Origin: Rhynchopus euleeides
Taxonomy: Eukaryota; Euglenozoa; Diplonemea; Diplonemida; Diplonemidae
Assembly (NCBI GenBank): GCA_963210315.1
Contig: OY723300.1
Location: forward strand, 310,001-374,000
DNA length: 64,000 nucleotides
Direction: 5' to 3'
How positions within the stretch are numbered: position 1 is the stretch's first letter; every line of letters begins with the position of its first letter. The translations under genes and the position numbers were made by a program. Below, one piece after another: positions 23,231-31,975 of this stretch. The notes under the pieces are model-generated. The model was not told the origin of the DNA, did no database searches, and worked only from the letters and a program-made list of their open reading frames with translations.

Positions 23231-23587
23231 GCCCTCAAGACTCTTGAAGCGGCCTGACTATTTAGTGTCTTCGTCGCAGCAAGGGGGCGATATATACCAC
23301 CCTTTTTATTGATTTCACGTGTCAGTGTTTGACTTTTTCGCAACTTCATTTCTTCCTTTTCTCCCTCTCCAACCCCACCCGTGACACCACCAGGGTTTAG
23401 CTAGCCCTGGTCCGATTATCCCCGGTTCTTCGCTGAAGAGACGCGGCCGGGGGGAGGGGTACGAAGAGTACGCGTCGAAACCGGTGTCACGTCGTGTTGG
23501 GGAATCCTTCGGGAGTGCGATACTGAAGGGGAGGTGCTACTGCCCGTGCAGGGCGACACCGCCTTAAAACCTTATAACCACACACAA
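23228..23587 (+). repeat. 360-bp direct repeat, copy A (retrozyme-like)
   Basis: Repeated at 24027-24391 with only a handful of differences, at a period of 799 bp. It ends in GACACCGCCTTAAAAC, TATAACC and CA repeats. It contains a structured core at 23381-23490 and a second stem at about 23532-23560 (GGTG...CACC enclosing CTGCCC/GGGC). No frame is kept in common, so it appears non-coding. LTR-like arrangement, but no primer-binding site or polypurine tract was recognised. Confidence 0.8.
23381..23490 (+). ncRNA. Hammerhead-ribozyme-like motif, copy A
   Basis: Core elements occur in the type III order. GTC is at 23410-23412, followed by CTGAAGA (23433-23439), a perfect 6-bp stem II (GACGCG 23440-23445 with CGCGTC 23471-23476) and GAAA (23477-23480). 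Stem III starts A23480-T23411, C-G, C-G, then an 8-bp perfect pairing of 23483-23490 with 23381-23388; a hairpin (AGGG/CCCT) is inserted in its 3' strand. Stem I has only three pairs (CGA 23413-23415 with TCG 23430-23432). Loop I CCCCGG (23420-23425) can pair with CCGGGG (23447-23452) in loop II. Cleavage would follow C23412. The short stem I is the main weakness; activity is inferred only. Confidence 0.45.
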
Positions 23588-24026
23588 ACCCTCTATTCCC
23601 CCAGGCCTGATGAGCAATCCCCCCTGCCTCATGTTGTGACTTCCTTTCTACCTTGCACAAAACATCCCATTTGCCCCTTTACTTCCTTCGAAAGTGTTGT
23701 GACTACCCCCCCTTCCCCACCCCTCGGGAGTGCCACTCCTCTGGTGGTTAAAAGTGACCCGCCGTTGTGCCTTCGGCATCTGTTGCGTGTGCCGTCGTAT
23801 GCTTCCTATGCACTAGTTATAGCTATCCGGGGGCGGTCTGCTGTCGCACCAGTGGGCTGCCCCACCTCTGCACCCTCGGTTTTTAAGATGTTCACCACAG
23901 CGGAGAATGATCCCCTTCTCTGTGGCGATCGAGCCAAGCTGGACGAGGTTCGCCTTCGGGCGAAGGTCATGTGGGCGGACAAAAGGTGCCTGCTCCTGAG
24001 ACTCATCAGCAACCTGTTTCTTCCTT
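23588..24026. other. Spacer between the two 360-bp repeats
   Basis: About 440 bp. An open plus-strand frame runs through much of it and near its end reads DRAKLDEVRLRAKVMWADKR, but no family was recognised and the frame overlaps the flanking repeats. Treated as spacer of a retrozyme-like unit. Confidence 0.4.
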
Positions 24027-24391
24027 CAAGCCCTCAAGACTCTTGGAGCGGCCTGACTATTTAGTGTCTTTGTCGCAGCAAGGGGGCGATATATACCGCT
24101 TTTTTATTGATTTCACGTGTCAGTGTTTGACTTTTTCGCAACTTCATTTCTTCCTTTTCTCCCTCTCCAACCCCACCCGTGACACCACCAGGGTTTAGCT
24201 AGCCCTGGTCCGATTATCCCCGGTTCTTCGCTGAAGAGACGCGGCCGGGGGGAGGGGTACGAAGAGTACGCGTCGAAACCGGTGTCACGTCGTGTTGGGG
24301 AATCCTTCGGGAGTGCGATACTGAAGGGGAGGTGCTACTGCCCGTGCAGGGCGACACCGCCTTAAAACTTTATAACCACACACACACACAC
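24027..24391 (+). repeat. 360-bp direct repeat, copy B
   Basis: Same unit as 23228-23587. Differences include CTTGGAGCGG for CTTGAAGCGG, TTTGTCG for TTCGTCG and a small change near ATATATACC. Its CA-rich 3' end is where a truncated LINE has inserted. Confidence 0.8.
24179..24288 (+). ncRNA. Hammerhead-ribozyme-like motif, copy B
   Basis: Identical in the core to copy A: GTC at 24208-24210, CTGAAGA at 24231-24237, stem II 24238-24243 with 24269-24274, GAAA at 24275-24278. Cleavage at both copies would release an RNA of about 798 nt. Confidence 0.45.
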
Positions 24392-24395
24392 GTTA

Positions 24396-26262
24396 CCCCG
24401 AGACGGTGATGCACCTATGGTGGGAGTGCTCCGCGTGGGACCCAATCCGACAAAACCACCCCATTACGGCTGTGGACCGGTCAACCTGGCCACCTTGCTT
24501 GGCGTTATGCGGGGTGGCGCCCGCCTTTAGACACGGCATCCCGGAGGACAGGCAGCCCCTGCCACTATCCTTCGCACGCAGGGTGGATATAGTGGCGCAG
24601 CTGCACCGCTACTTCATTGCAATCCTCTCGGCGCGGCAGGAGAAAGATGGACTGCTCGACCGCTCCGCGCGCCACCACCGCACCCTTCACTATCCATGGG
24701 GGTGGTGCACACCCAACCCCGAACAGGCCTGCATCCCTGTGCGGGCGCCGTCCACTGTCAAACAGACGTGGGGCAAGCGCCCCCCGGAGCTGTGGGTGGC
24801 CCTCTGCGACTGGCTGCGGGGCCTGAAATGGGGGCCGCAGGGAGGGGAGCACACCGTGACCCTCATGGAGTTGGCTGTCGACTTCGAGCTGTCGACCGGC
24901 CTCACCCTCCCAGAAGTCGAAACGCGCCGCATCCGCCCCCACACACCTGACCCCCCTGAGAGGGGGCCGCGGGAGGCCCGCCCACGCATCCCCGAGGGCG
25001 CATCCCCGGGGCTCACCCTCTACTTCGACGGCGGAGCAAGGGACAACGGCACCCCCTTCGCCCTGGCGGGTGCAGGTGCGGTGCTCTACCGAGACGGCCT
25101 CAAGGTGTCGGAAGAGATCCTCCCTCTGCTGAACGTACGCAGCAACAACATCGCTGAGTACGAAGGGGTTCGGGCGGGCCTACGGCTGCTCAGAAGGGGC
25201 GACCCGCCCCCTGAGGGGAACGTTACGGTGCGGGGTGACTCGCAGGTGGTGCTGCGACACCTAAAAGGGGAAGCGGTTTGCCGCGATAAATCCCTCCGCC
25301 CCCTCTTCCTCAGCACGGCACGGCTGGCTGCCGACCTCGGGCCCCGGATCACCCTTACGTATGAGCACGTGAAAAGGGAACTCAACGTCGATGCGGACGC
25401 CCTGAGCAACGCCGCCATGGACGAGGCTGAGAGGCAGGGGGAGACCTCGCAGGAGCAGCTGCGGCAGGACTTCGCAGCCTTCCAGAAGAGCATCCTGGGC
25501 AAGGCTCACTCGTTGAGGCAGCTCTGCGAGGTGGTGCGCAAGACTTCCAAGCAACCATGGCACTGTGGCCACACTGCGAGCTCCACTGTCCTCACCGCGA
25601 TCGGGGGAACCGTGGCAGGGGGCCTGTCCAGGAGAGCCCAGCTCAGCCCAGCCACCGAGTCGGTGATGCGCAGCCTCCAAGCGCACACGGCAGGCCCGGG
25701 CTTGAACCAGCGGGACACAGCCTTCCACTCCCGCGGCATGGCGTGGGCCGCAACCTTCGCACCGCAGCCCCACTACCCAGAGGGGTGGCAGCAAGCGGCC
25801 CAGCAATGGACTGCCAGCAGCCGGCAAGCCAACGCCCGGACAGGACGGTCATGGGAACGACGGGGCGTTGCTCCCCGGACTGCCCCCCCTGGAGCCAGAC
25901 GGAACGCGAAGATGCTTACCTGCGCTCTGCACTGGAAACCCCGCTGCGTGGACTGCCGGCGCCGGCGCCTCTCGGAAGAGGACTGCTGCCGGGACCACCA
26001 CGGGAAGAACGACGGCTTGCAAGTCACCATGGAATTTTGCAAGACGCATCGCATGGGCCGGTGCGGGGACTGCCACAGCAGTGCGAAATCACTCACACAC
26101 TGTTGCGGCACGCACCACGCTGGCTATGCCTCACGCCCTCCTCGGAGTGGCACTGAGTTGGCCCCACACTCTAACCCGAGTGGGGCATCCGCTGTGACGT
26201 AGGGGTGGGCGGGGAGTGGGCACAGATCCGCGCAGGGTTACCCACTTAAAACCACTATCACT
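24396..26262 (+). mobile_element. 5'-truncated non-LTR retrotransposon (LINE) 3' fragment
   Basis: The body is bracketed by a 14-bp direct repeat, ten bases of alternating AC followed by GTTA, at 24382-24395 and 26263-26276, as left by target-primed reverse transcription. The 5' end begins inside coding sequence for the region after a reverse transcriptase (ETVMHLWWECSAW), so the RT and endonuclease parts are missing. The 3' end is not poly-A. Confidence 0.8.
24409..26202 (+). CDS. LINE polyprotein C-terminus: RNase H domain and tandem Cys/His fingers
   Basis: 597 residues from the first ATG, but the frame is open into the left target duplication and the gene is a 5'-truncated fragment. Residues 1-14 (MHLWWECSAWDPIR) resemble the HLLWECPAW segment that follows RT domains in non-LTR elements. 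Residues 201-339 are a type I RNase H with the four acidic residues expected: D207 in LYFDGG, E250 in NNIAEYEG, D277 in RGDSQVV and D330 in NVDADALSN. RNase H would remove the RNA strand during retrotransposition. The C-terminus carries two copies of the pattern C-x2-H-x3-R-C-x-D-C-x9-C-C-x2-H-H, encoded at 25921-26001 and 26038-26118, probably zinc-binding. The frame is intact, so the insertion is recent or the fragment is maintained. GC content is higher than in the flanks. Confidence 0.8.
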   Translation: MHLWWECSAWDPIRQNHPITAVDRSTWPPCLALCGVAPAFRHGIPEDRQPLPLSFARRVDIVAQLHRYFIAILSARQEKDGLLDRSARHHRTLHYPWGWCTPNPEQACIPVRAPSTVKQTWGKRPPELWVALCDWLRGLKWGPQGGEHTVTLMELAVDFELSTGLTLPEVETRRIRPHTPDPPERGPREARPRIPEGASPGLTLYFDGGARDNGTPFALAGAGAVLYRDGLKVSEEILPLLNVRSNNIAEYEGVRAGLRLLRRGDPPPEGNVTVRGDSQVVLRHLKGEAVCRDKSLRPLFLSTARLAADLGPRITLTYEHVKRELNVDADALSNAAMDEAERQGETSQEQLRQDFAAFQKSILGKAHSLRQLCEVVRKTSKQPWHCGHTASSTVLTAIGGTVAGGLSRRAQLSPATESVMRSLQAHTAGPGLNQRDTAFHSRGMAWAATFAPQPHYPEGWQQAAQQWTASSRQANARTGRSWERRGVAPRTAPPGARRNAKMLTCALHWKPRCVDCRRRRLSEEDCCRDHHGKNDGLQVTMEFCKTHRMGRCGDCHSSAKSLTHCCGTHHAGYASRPPRSGTELAPHSNPSGASAVT

Positions 26263-26276
26263 ACACACACACGTTA

Positions 26277-27339
26277 ACGTATTTGCCTAGTCATAGTGTC
26301 GGTTGCATCGAGTGCACTCTGATGCCGCCTCCACTGGACAATACACACCATACATACACACAGGTGAACTCTCGACACTGAGCTGAAACATGGAAGACAA
26401 GGGGGGGGGTATGGTTTTAGTGCACCCCATCGGCAGATTGGAAAAACGATTTTCGTATGTGATCGGTGGTGTCGCATTGTGTGTGGGGGGGTGGTGAGTG
26501 GGGAAGTGTCATCGAATCGTTTCGGGCGTCATCCCCACAGCAAGGTGTTGATACGCCAAGACCCTCCTCATCCACACTGCGGAGCAAAGGACCTGTTCCG
26601 CCGTGAAGCCCCACATTATTGTATGTAGTCGTCATGTCGACTGAGGGAACGGATAACCGCCATCCATATATATGAGGGGTTCAAGGGTGTATGTGTGCCG
26701 AAGAATGGCGCAGTTTTAATGACACAGGGCGAGAAGCCCCCGTAGCGCCTATCACGTACGATAGCAGCCCACCTGATTTGGCTCGGGGTTGTTTTTGGCG
26801 GATTTGCGGCCGGAAACTGTGTGTTGGCCAACTCAGGCGGACGGTGCGACAAATTCAAATAATTATTTTCGAGAAATCACGACAATGCGAGTCGGTTTTC
26901 CACTCTGCCTCAGGGAGATATGCATGGGGGGGGGGGGGGGGGGGATGAGGGGGTGAAGTTAAAGGGGTTGACACATATATCTCCACACAGCACAACATGC
27001 CCCAAAGGCAAAACAAAAGCTCGGCGTCTCCACTGCTGAGGCGGCAAATGATCGTTTTTTTTGGGAGGGGGGGGGGGGGTAGGCCCCTGCACGGTCCTTT
27101 AAATCTCTGTTTAGGGCTGTCACAAACACGATTTTTTCGATTTTGGGCCAAAAACTCCACCAAAATGGGCGTACCTGACCAAAAATCCAGTGGGGGATCA
27201 CTGAAAAAACCCGAGAAAATAGCGGACACCCTCGAGAAAGTCGATCCATTCGAATTATTTGGCATTTTTCCCTGAAAAACCCCCGAAAAAGTGTAACGCT
27301 TGTGTAACGCTATTGGCTGATTTGGAACGGTCCAAAAAA
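26277..27339. other. Intergenic, G-runs, no gene
   Basis: Long G-runs at about 26927-26943 and 27067-27078. Open frames on both strands lack domains. Nothing else recognised. Confidence 0.4.
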
Positions 27340-28050
27340 ACCGCTTCCAGAAGGTGGAGAAGGCCTCGAAGCACCCCAAAACCATACAGATACCCCCTGA
27401 GGTAGGTTCCTGGGTGGTTTTTAGTGGTTTTGGTGGCCTTCTGACACCCAGAGGCGGTCTGAAAGAGGTTTCTCGTGGGATAATTCGGCATTTTCCCTAA
27501 AAACCCCTTGTTTTTGGGGGCTGAAATCTGCACGAAATATCCAAAATATCACCCAAGAACGTCACCAAAGTGAAGAATTCCACCCGGAAGTGATTCCGGC
27601 AGACCAAACTGGGTGGAGTACCCTGTTTTCGGGTCAAAAATGCAAAAAGTTTCCGGAATTTTCGGGGATTTTCGGGAGTGACACAGTAGTGACACAGTAA
27701 CCCCCCAATTTTTGGCTGTTTTGGAACGGTTCGAGATATGGCCTCCAGAAGGCAGAGAAGGCCTCTAAACACCCCACAACCACACAGATATCCCCTGAGG
27801 TAGGCTCCTGGGTGGTTTTTAGTGGTTTTGGTGGCCTTGTGACGCCCAGAGGCGGTCTGAAAGAGGTTTCTCGTGGGAGACCCCCCTATAACCCCACCAA
27901 TCCCTTGCTTTTAGGGGGTGTAGCCAGGGTGGGCATGACTCACCCAAAATATCAGCCAAAATCGTCACCAAAGTGAAAAATTCCGCTCGCAATTGATTCT
28001 GGGAGCCCAAATTGGGCGGAGTACCCTGTTTTCGGGTCAAAAGTACGGCA
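27340..28050. repeat. Direct tandem duplication, unit about 395 bp
   Basis: 27345-27650 and 27742-28050 are diverged direct copies. Shared blocks include GAGAAGGCCTC, CCTGAGGTAGG.TCCTGGGTGG, GAGGCGGTCTGAAAGAGG and GAGTACCCTGTTTTCGGGTC. Minus-strand frames keep a few similar residues in both copies, but no domain is recognisable. Confidence 0.85.
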
Positions 28051-28297
28051 TATTTCAGTTATATCCGCAGATGTAAACGGTCAGTAACAGTCGCGTAACA
28101 GTAGCCCCCCTAGCATATACAGGCAAAGTGGGCACACACTATGAAATGAACATGGCATCAGGTGCAGTGCCCGCAGAAGAGACCCATGTGTGGCACCGGT
28201 GTGTCTGTAGGACGAAGAGGGGCTGGGAGACAGCGGCAAACAGCATGGTGACGATGGCAGGGCAAAACTCTGGAACGAGAAAACGGGCTCGCACAAG

Positions 28298-28497
28298 CAC
28301 TTTCAGATGCAGCCGAGATCCGACAGCCGGGCAGACAGTCTGGCAGAATTCAATGTTGCCAGACTCAAGAATCACCAGGAAGGGATTCTGAATCTCTTCA
28401 TGAGGAATGAACTCCAGGAATTTGCAGCAGAACTAGGTGCTGAGGTCCCAACCATACTCAAACGTGGATTTGTGAATTTCCTGGGTATATATAGGTG
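28298..28497 (+). pseudogene. Short coding relic with SAP-like segment
   Basis: The frame ending at 28497 reads SLAEFNVARLKNHQEGILNL followed by FMRNELQEFAAELGAEVPTI, then a stop. The second part resembles a SAP-type helix-turn-helix by eye. No start of its own; probably the last exon or a relic of a transposon-borne gene. Confidence 0.25.
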
Positions 28498-28724
28498 AAA
28501 AGCGCTCTCACGGAGGGGCTTTTTCTGACAAAAATACCCGAAAAACCCCCCAAAAAGCTGGAAAAATGGGGTGTAAAGGTGGGAACCAGGTGGGAGAGAC
28601 CCACAAAAGTCATTTGGTGGTGTTTTGGGGGGTATTTTGGACCCAAAAATTGAAAAAATGGCCAAAATTTGGTTTTGTGACAGAAAATCGGGGGCTATGC
28701 AGGGGCCTAGGGGGGGGGGGGGGG

Positions 28725-29877
28725 TAGGGGGGGTCAAATGGGGGTGACAAACACGATTTTTCAAAAAACCGGCGCAGAGGCCCCAAAGCCCCCGTAAAAC
28801 CCTCCAAACCCCCCCAGATCGGTCCGGAAACCCATCGAACCCCACTTTTCCACCATTCCGGGCACCTCAGGTGCCCGAATTGGGGTACCTAAATTTTGTG
28901 CCACCGTTTGGTACCGGACAGTGCCACTGTGTGGGAGGTTGGAAAAGAAAATGCCCCAACACACCACATCTGAGGGTTGCAATGCATGTTGCTTGCCAAC
29001 CACGTCATCCGGTGGGTGTCAGGCGCTATGTAGGTGGCATGAGCCAGGTCTTCGATGTGTTCTGGCTTGTATATGTACCTCCCTGCCTGCGGCACAGGCA
29101 CTGCCTTTGTCCCCCACACCAGCCACAGAGAGCGTATTGTACTCGGTCCACGGTTGCTGATTCATTGTGATGCGTTGTATCCTCGAGTGAACGTCACACA
29201 CTAGTGGCACCACCACCCGCCATCCGAGAGCTGTATTGACTTTGCGCCCTTCCGTTGCATTCACCTCGCCACGCATATTGCACCGTTCAGTACCAGTGCT
29301 CTTGGGCCAGGCAAAGTAGACCGCAGCAACTACCAATTCTGGCACAATGGGTACCACGACAGCGCACTTCGTGTGTTCCCGGAATGTACAGCTCGTGTTG
29401 CAACAGTCGTTGTCAACACATCCCGGTTGTGGAGCACTGCTGCACAGGAATCACACGACCATCTGGACTTGTTCCGTACCTACAGGCAGCCTCCCGGTGC
29501 ATGGTGGCAGGGAGGTACATATACAAGCCAGAACTCATCGAAGACCTGGCTAATGCCACCTACATAGCGCCTGACACCCACCGGATGACGTGGTTGGCAA
29601 GCAACATGCATTGCAACCCTCAGATGTGGTGTGTTGGGGCATTTTCTTTTCCAACCTCCCACACAGTGGCACTGTCCGGTACCAAACGGTGGCACAAAAT
29701 TTAGGTACCCCAATTCGGGCACCTGAGGTGCCCGGAATGGTGGAAAAGTGGGGCTCGATGGGTTTCCGGACCGATCTGGGGGGGTTTGGAGGGTTTACGG
29801 GGGCTTTGGGGCCTCTGCGCCGGTTTTTTGAAAAATCGTGTTTGTCCACGTAAAAGGGTGGCATTTGACCCCCCCTA
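28725..29877. mobile_element. Foldback transposon, copy 1 (arms about 365 bp)
   Basis: Ends TAGGGGGGGTCAAATG and CATTTGACCCCCCCTA. The left arm runs to about 29088 and is repeated inverted from about 29508, leaving about 420 bp of centre. A near-identical copy in the same orientation lies at 54571-55722. Both copies sit inside G-runs, so the target duplication cannot be read. The centre on the minus strand reads VVAAVYFAWPKSTGTERCN and, further on, VVVPLVCDVHSRIQRI and GVGDKGSA, faintly like a DDE transposase (PIF/Harbinger or IS5 type), but it is too short to be functional. Confidence 0.85.
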
Positions 29878-30528
29878 GGGGGGGGGGTGCATTATCGTGC
29901 TGCATAACCAGCAAAAAAAAGCGTCAGGGATGACTTGCGGTGACATCAGACCAGACGTATCACCCATCGCACGCTCTGACACGATAAGTGGAATCAATCA
30001 TCGCCCCCACAACGTTACCCCCTCCGGGTGGAACTGTTGTCGAGAGTGAAGGAAGCAAGTCTCTCAACACCCGTTATCAATGTGTGCCCTTTTTGTAGGG
30101 CACGACACCAGATACTCCAACTCCGGGGAGGGAATGAAGCAGGGAAAAGGCAAATCAGAGAGAGTTGCCTCCCCCTCCACTGGTTATGCAGATAGTGTGT
30201 CCAAGGGTGCACGGGTGGGGGGTGGTGGTCTTGACCCGGGTCGTGACGTCGAGAGAACGCACGGTACACGACAGCCTTCTCTCAAAAAATGCAGATAGCG
30301 TCTGAGATCTCTAGTGAGAAGGCGACCAGTCTCTGTTGCAACAGGAAGGCAGGGGGTGCGACACGAGGCAGGCACGAGGGACCTCAGACATGATGTGCTG
30401 TCCCCCGCGTGATTGGCTTCGTATGAAGAGTCAGGAGCCGGAGCAACAAGAATATCAGAGAGGTCAGAGAGGAACGTAATGTACAGAACAGACCGATGTC
30501 GGTGTGATCAGAGAGCAATCCTGCCGTT
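29878..30528. other. Intergenic with dispersed repeat copies
   Basis: Holds a diverged family A copy at 30033-30115 and a family B-like stretch at 30168-30200 (CCACTGGTTATGCAGATAGTG) in the same order and orientation as at 55857-56035. No gene seen. Confidence 0.5.
30033..30115 (+). repeat. Dispersed repeat family A, diverged copy
   Basis: GTTGTCGAGAGTGAAGGAAG then CAAGTCTCTCAACACC, CAATGTGTGCCCTTTTTGTAG and CACCAGATAC. Family B words follow 55 bp downstream. Confidence 0.6.
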
Positions 30529-30717
30529 CTACCCGCACACTACTGTGTCGCGAGACTTTTTCATGGGCTCAGGTTGGAAGAGATAGCTGTCAGCCGGGAG
30601 AACATCATCGTCTTCCAGCTCGCTGAAAGATGACTCCAGCTTGTTCTCCAGGGGCGCAGGGGAGAACCCAGCGTAACGGTGTCTACAATTTGTAGAGGGT
30701 GTGTCCAAGGAATAGCC
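30529..30717 (-). CDS. Partial gene, acidic DVLPADSYLFQP family, C-terminal exon
   Basis: The frame ending in TAG at 30529 reads SPAPLENKLESSFSELED and then DDVLPADSYLFQP, 13 residues that match the neighbouring genes at 31004-31933 (DDVLPADSYLFQP) and 34974-35766 (DEMLAADSNVFQP). No start codon was identified; upstream exons may lie before 30717 on the minus strand or the copy may be a fragment. Function unknown. Confidence 0.35.
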   Translation of the reverse strand, partial: GYSLDTPSTNCRHRYAGFSPAPLENKLESSFSELEDDDVLPADSYLFQPEPMKKSRDTVVCG

Positions 30718-30828
30718 CGATGTGAAGTGCGACTTCCGTGTCGACGCGTTGCTCCTCGTGCTGCGCGGGTGTGGTGGTGCGGAGAAGAAGGGCAGGGTGA
30801 AAGAGCACCCGCCTGCAAGACATTGATT

Positions 30829-31165
30829 TAAAAAGATAAGGCTGTTGATTGTGCACCAAACTCGGGCAAAAATCGTACTCCTTTCGCTTTATTATAGACA
30901 TCCTGTCCAGCAACTGTGGGAGAACAGTTCCGGACTACTTTTTGTTGAGCGCACACTTGCTGTCTCAAGGCTGTGTTGAGGCCCTGTGAAGTGGCATGAG
31001 GTGCTAATCCAAAGCTTCAGTCGTACGATTTCCTTCGTTACTTCGCGACTTCGCTACGCTTCGTCGCTCGTAACTAGTAAAAACAAAATCAGGTTGCATT
31101 TGTTCCCACAAAGCGCTGCCCACAATCTTTTTGATACTGACACGAGCCATGTTGCAGTATAAAAA
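30829..31165 (+). repeat. Diverged repeat shared with 14.75-15.10 kb
   Basis: Same blocks as at 14751-15100 but in a different order. It overlaps the 3' part of the minus-strand frame 31004-31933, so the last 50 or so residues of that frame may derive from repeat DNA. Confidence 0.65.
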
Positions 31166-31933
31166 AAAGACTGAACTATCGGTGCCCCTCCCCCAAGCCA
31201 ATTCCTGCCGCAAGTTGTGTTGCTGAAACGCAGGCCCCACTCCCCAGCCTGATGAAGTGGTGACAGACCCTCCACCCCCCTCGGAACCCTCTGGCAGGAG
31301 AGCACTATACCTGGAGAGGTGGTCTGTGGATGACGAGGTGGGTTGGAAGAGGTAGCTATCTGCTGGCAGCACGTCGTCAGAGCCGCTCTCTGTGTCGACC
31401 TCGCCCCTGAATGCCGGGACGCTTGCATCGCGGTCACTCATCATCTCGTCCGTCTCAGCACCCCGCCGCACGTCGCCCCAGCTGCTGACCGACAAAGCCT
31501 CCTTAGGCGACTGCCGTATGTGATGGTCCGTCTCTTCGCTCTCTTCAGAGTCGCACTGCGTCCCTCCCAGGGAGGTGGGAACAGGGACGTAGTTCATCAC
31601 AGGCTCGGAGTCTTCCAGCTCGATGCCGTGTATGTAAAGCGGTGTCTTCTCCTTGACAGGCGGGGAAGGCTCGCGGTTCCCATTCGGATTCAGCTCATCG
31701 GAGCGCAAGTACCGCACGATTGAATCTTGCTCGTCAATCCCGTTGGTGAATGGGATCTGGAAGGATACCCGAGCAGCACTGCTTGTCCTGTGAGTTGAAA
31801 AAGGGGTGTATGTCATGGTCGTGAGTGGAGGGGGAAACCAGCTCTCCTCCCACAACACCCCTCTGGCAATGCGTGCCGCTCTTTGTAAATCGGAAAAGGG
31901 GCGAGAGGAGGGAGCCCTGCGATGCGACAACAT
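31004..31933 (-). CDS. Acidic protein of the DVLPADSYLFQP family
   Basis: 309-codon frame from an ATG at 31933. The first 45 residues are basic and Ser/Pro-rich. An internal acidic, Ser-rich region follows (for example DSEESEETDHH), then ESGSDDVLPADSYLFQP at about residues 180-196, a signature shared with the frames at 30529 and 34974. No known domain. The C-terminal 50 residues are read from a dispersed repeat and may not belong to the mature product; splicing after the signature is possible. The gene sits 42 bp from the end of a 2.97-kb transposon that separates it from the next family member. Confidence 0.5.
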   Translation of the reverse strand: MLSHRRAPSSRPFSDLQRAARIARGVLWEESWFPPPLTTMTYTPFSTHRTSSAARVSFQIPFTNGIDEQDSIVRYLRSDELNPNGNREPSPPVKEKTPLYIHGIELEDSEPVMNYVPVPTSLGGTQCDSEESEETDHHIRQSPKEALSVSSWGDVRRGAETDEMMSDRDASVPAFRGEVDTESGSDDVLPADSYLFQPTSSSTDHLSRYSALLPEGSEGGGGSVTTSSGWGVGPAFQQHNLRQELAWGRGTDSSVFFLYCNMARVSIKKIVGSALWEQMQPDFVFTSYERRSVAKSRSNEGNRTTEALD

Positions 31934-31975
31934 GCTGGGTGTGACGGTATTGCACCCCCCCCCCCCCCGCCGCTG

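Noticed and set aside
23471-23490. Type I hammerhead reading with cleavage after the GTC at 23486-23488
   Set aside because: Nucleotides after that GTC do not pair with those before CTGAAGA, so stem I cannot form; the type III reading fits better.
28889-29704. Overlapping frames on both strands in the foldback element as host genes
   Set aside because: They span the inverted arms and one is broken by a single-base deletion in copy 2.
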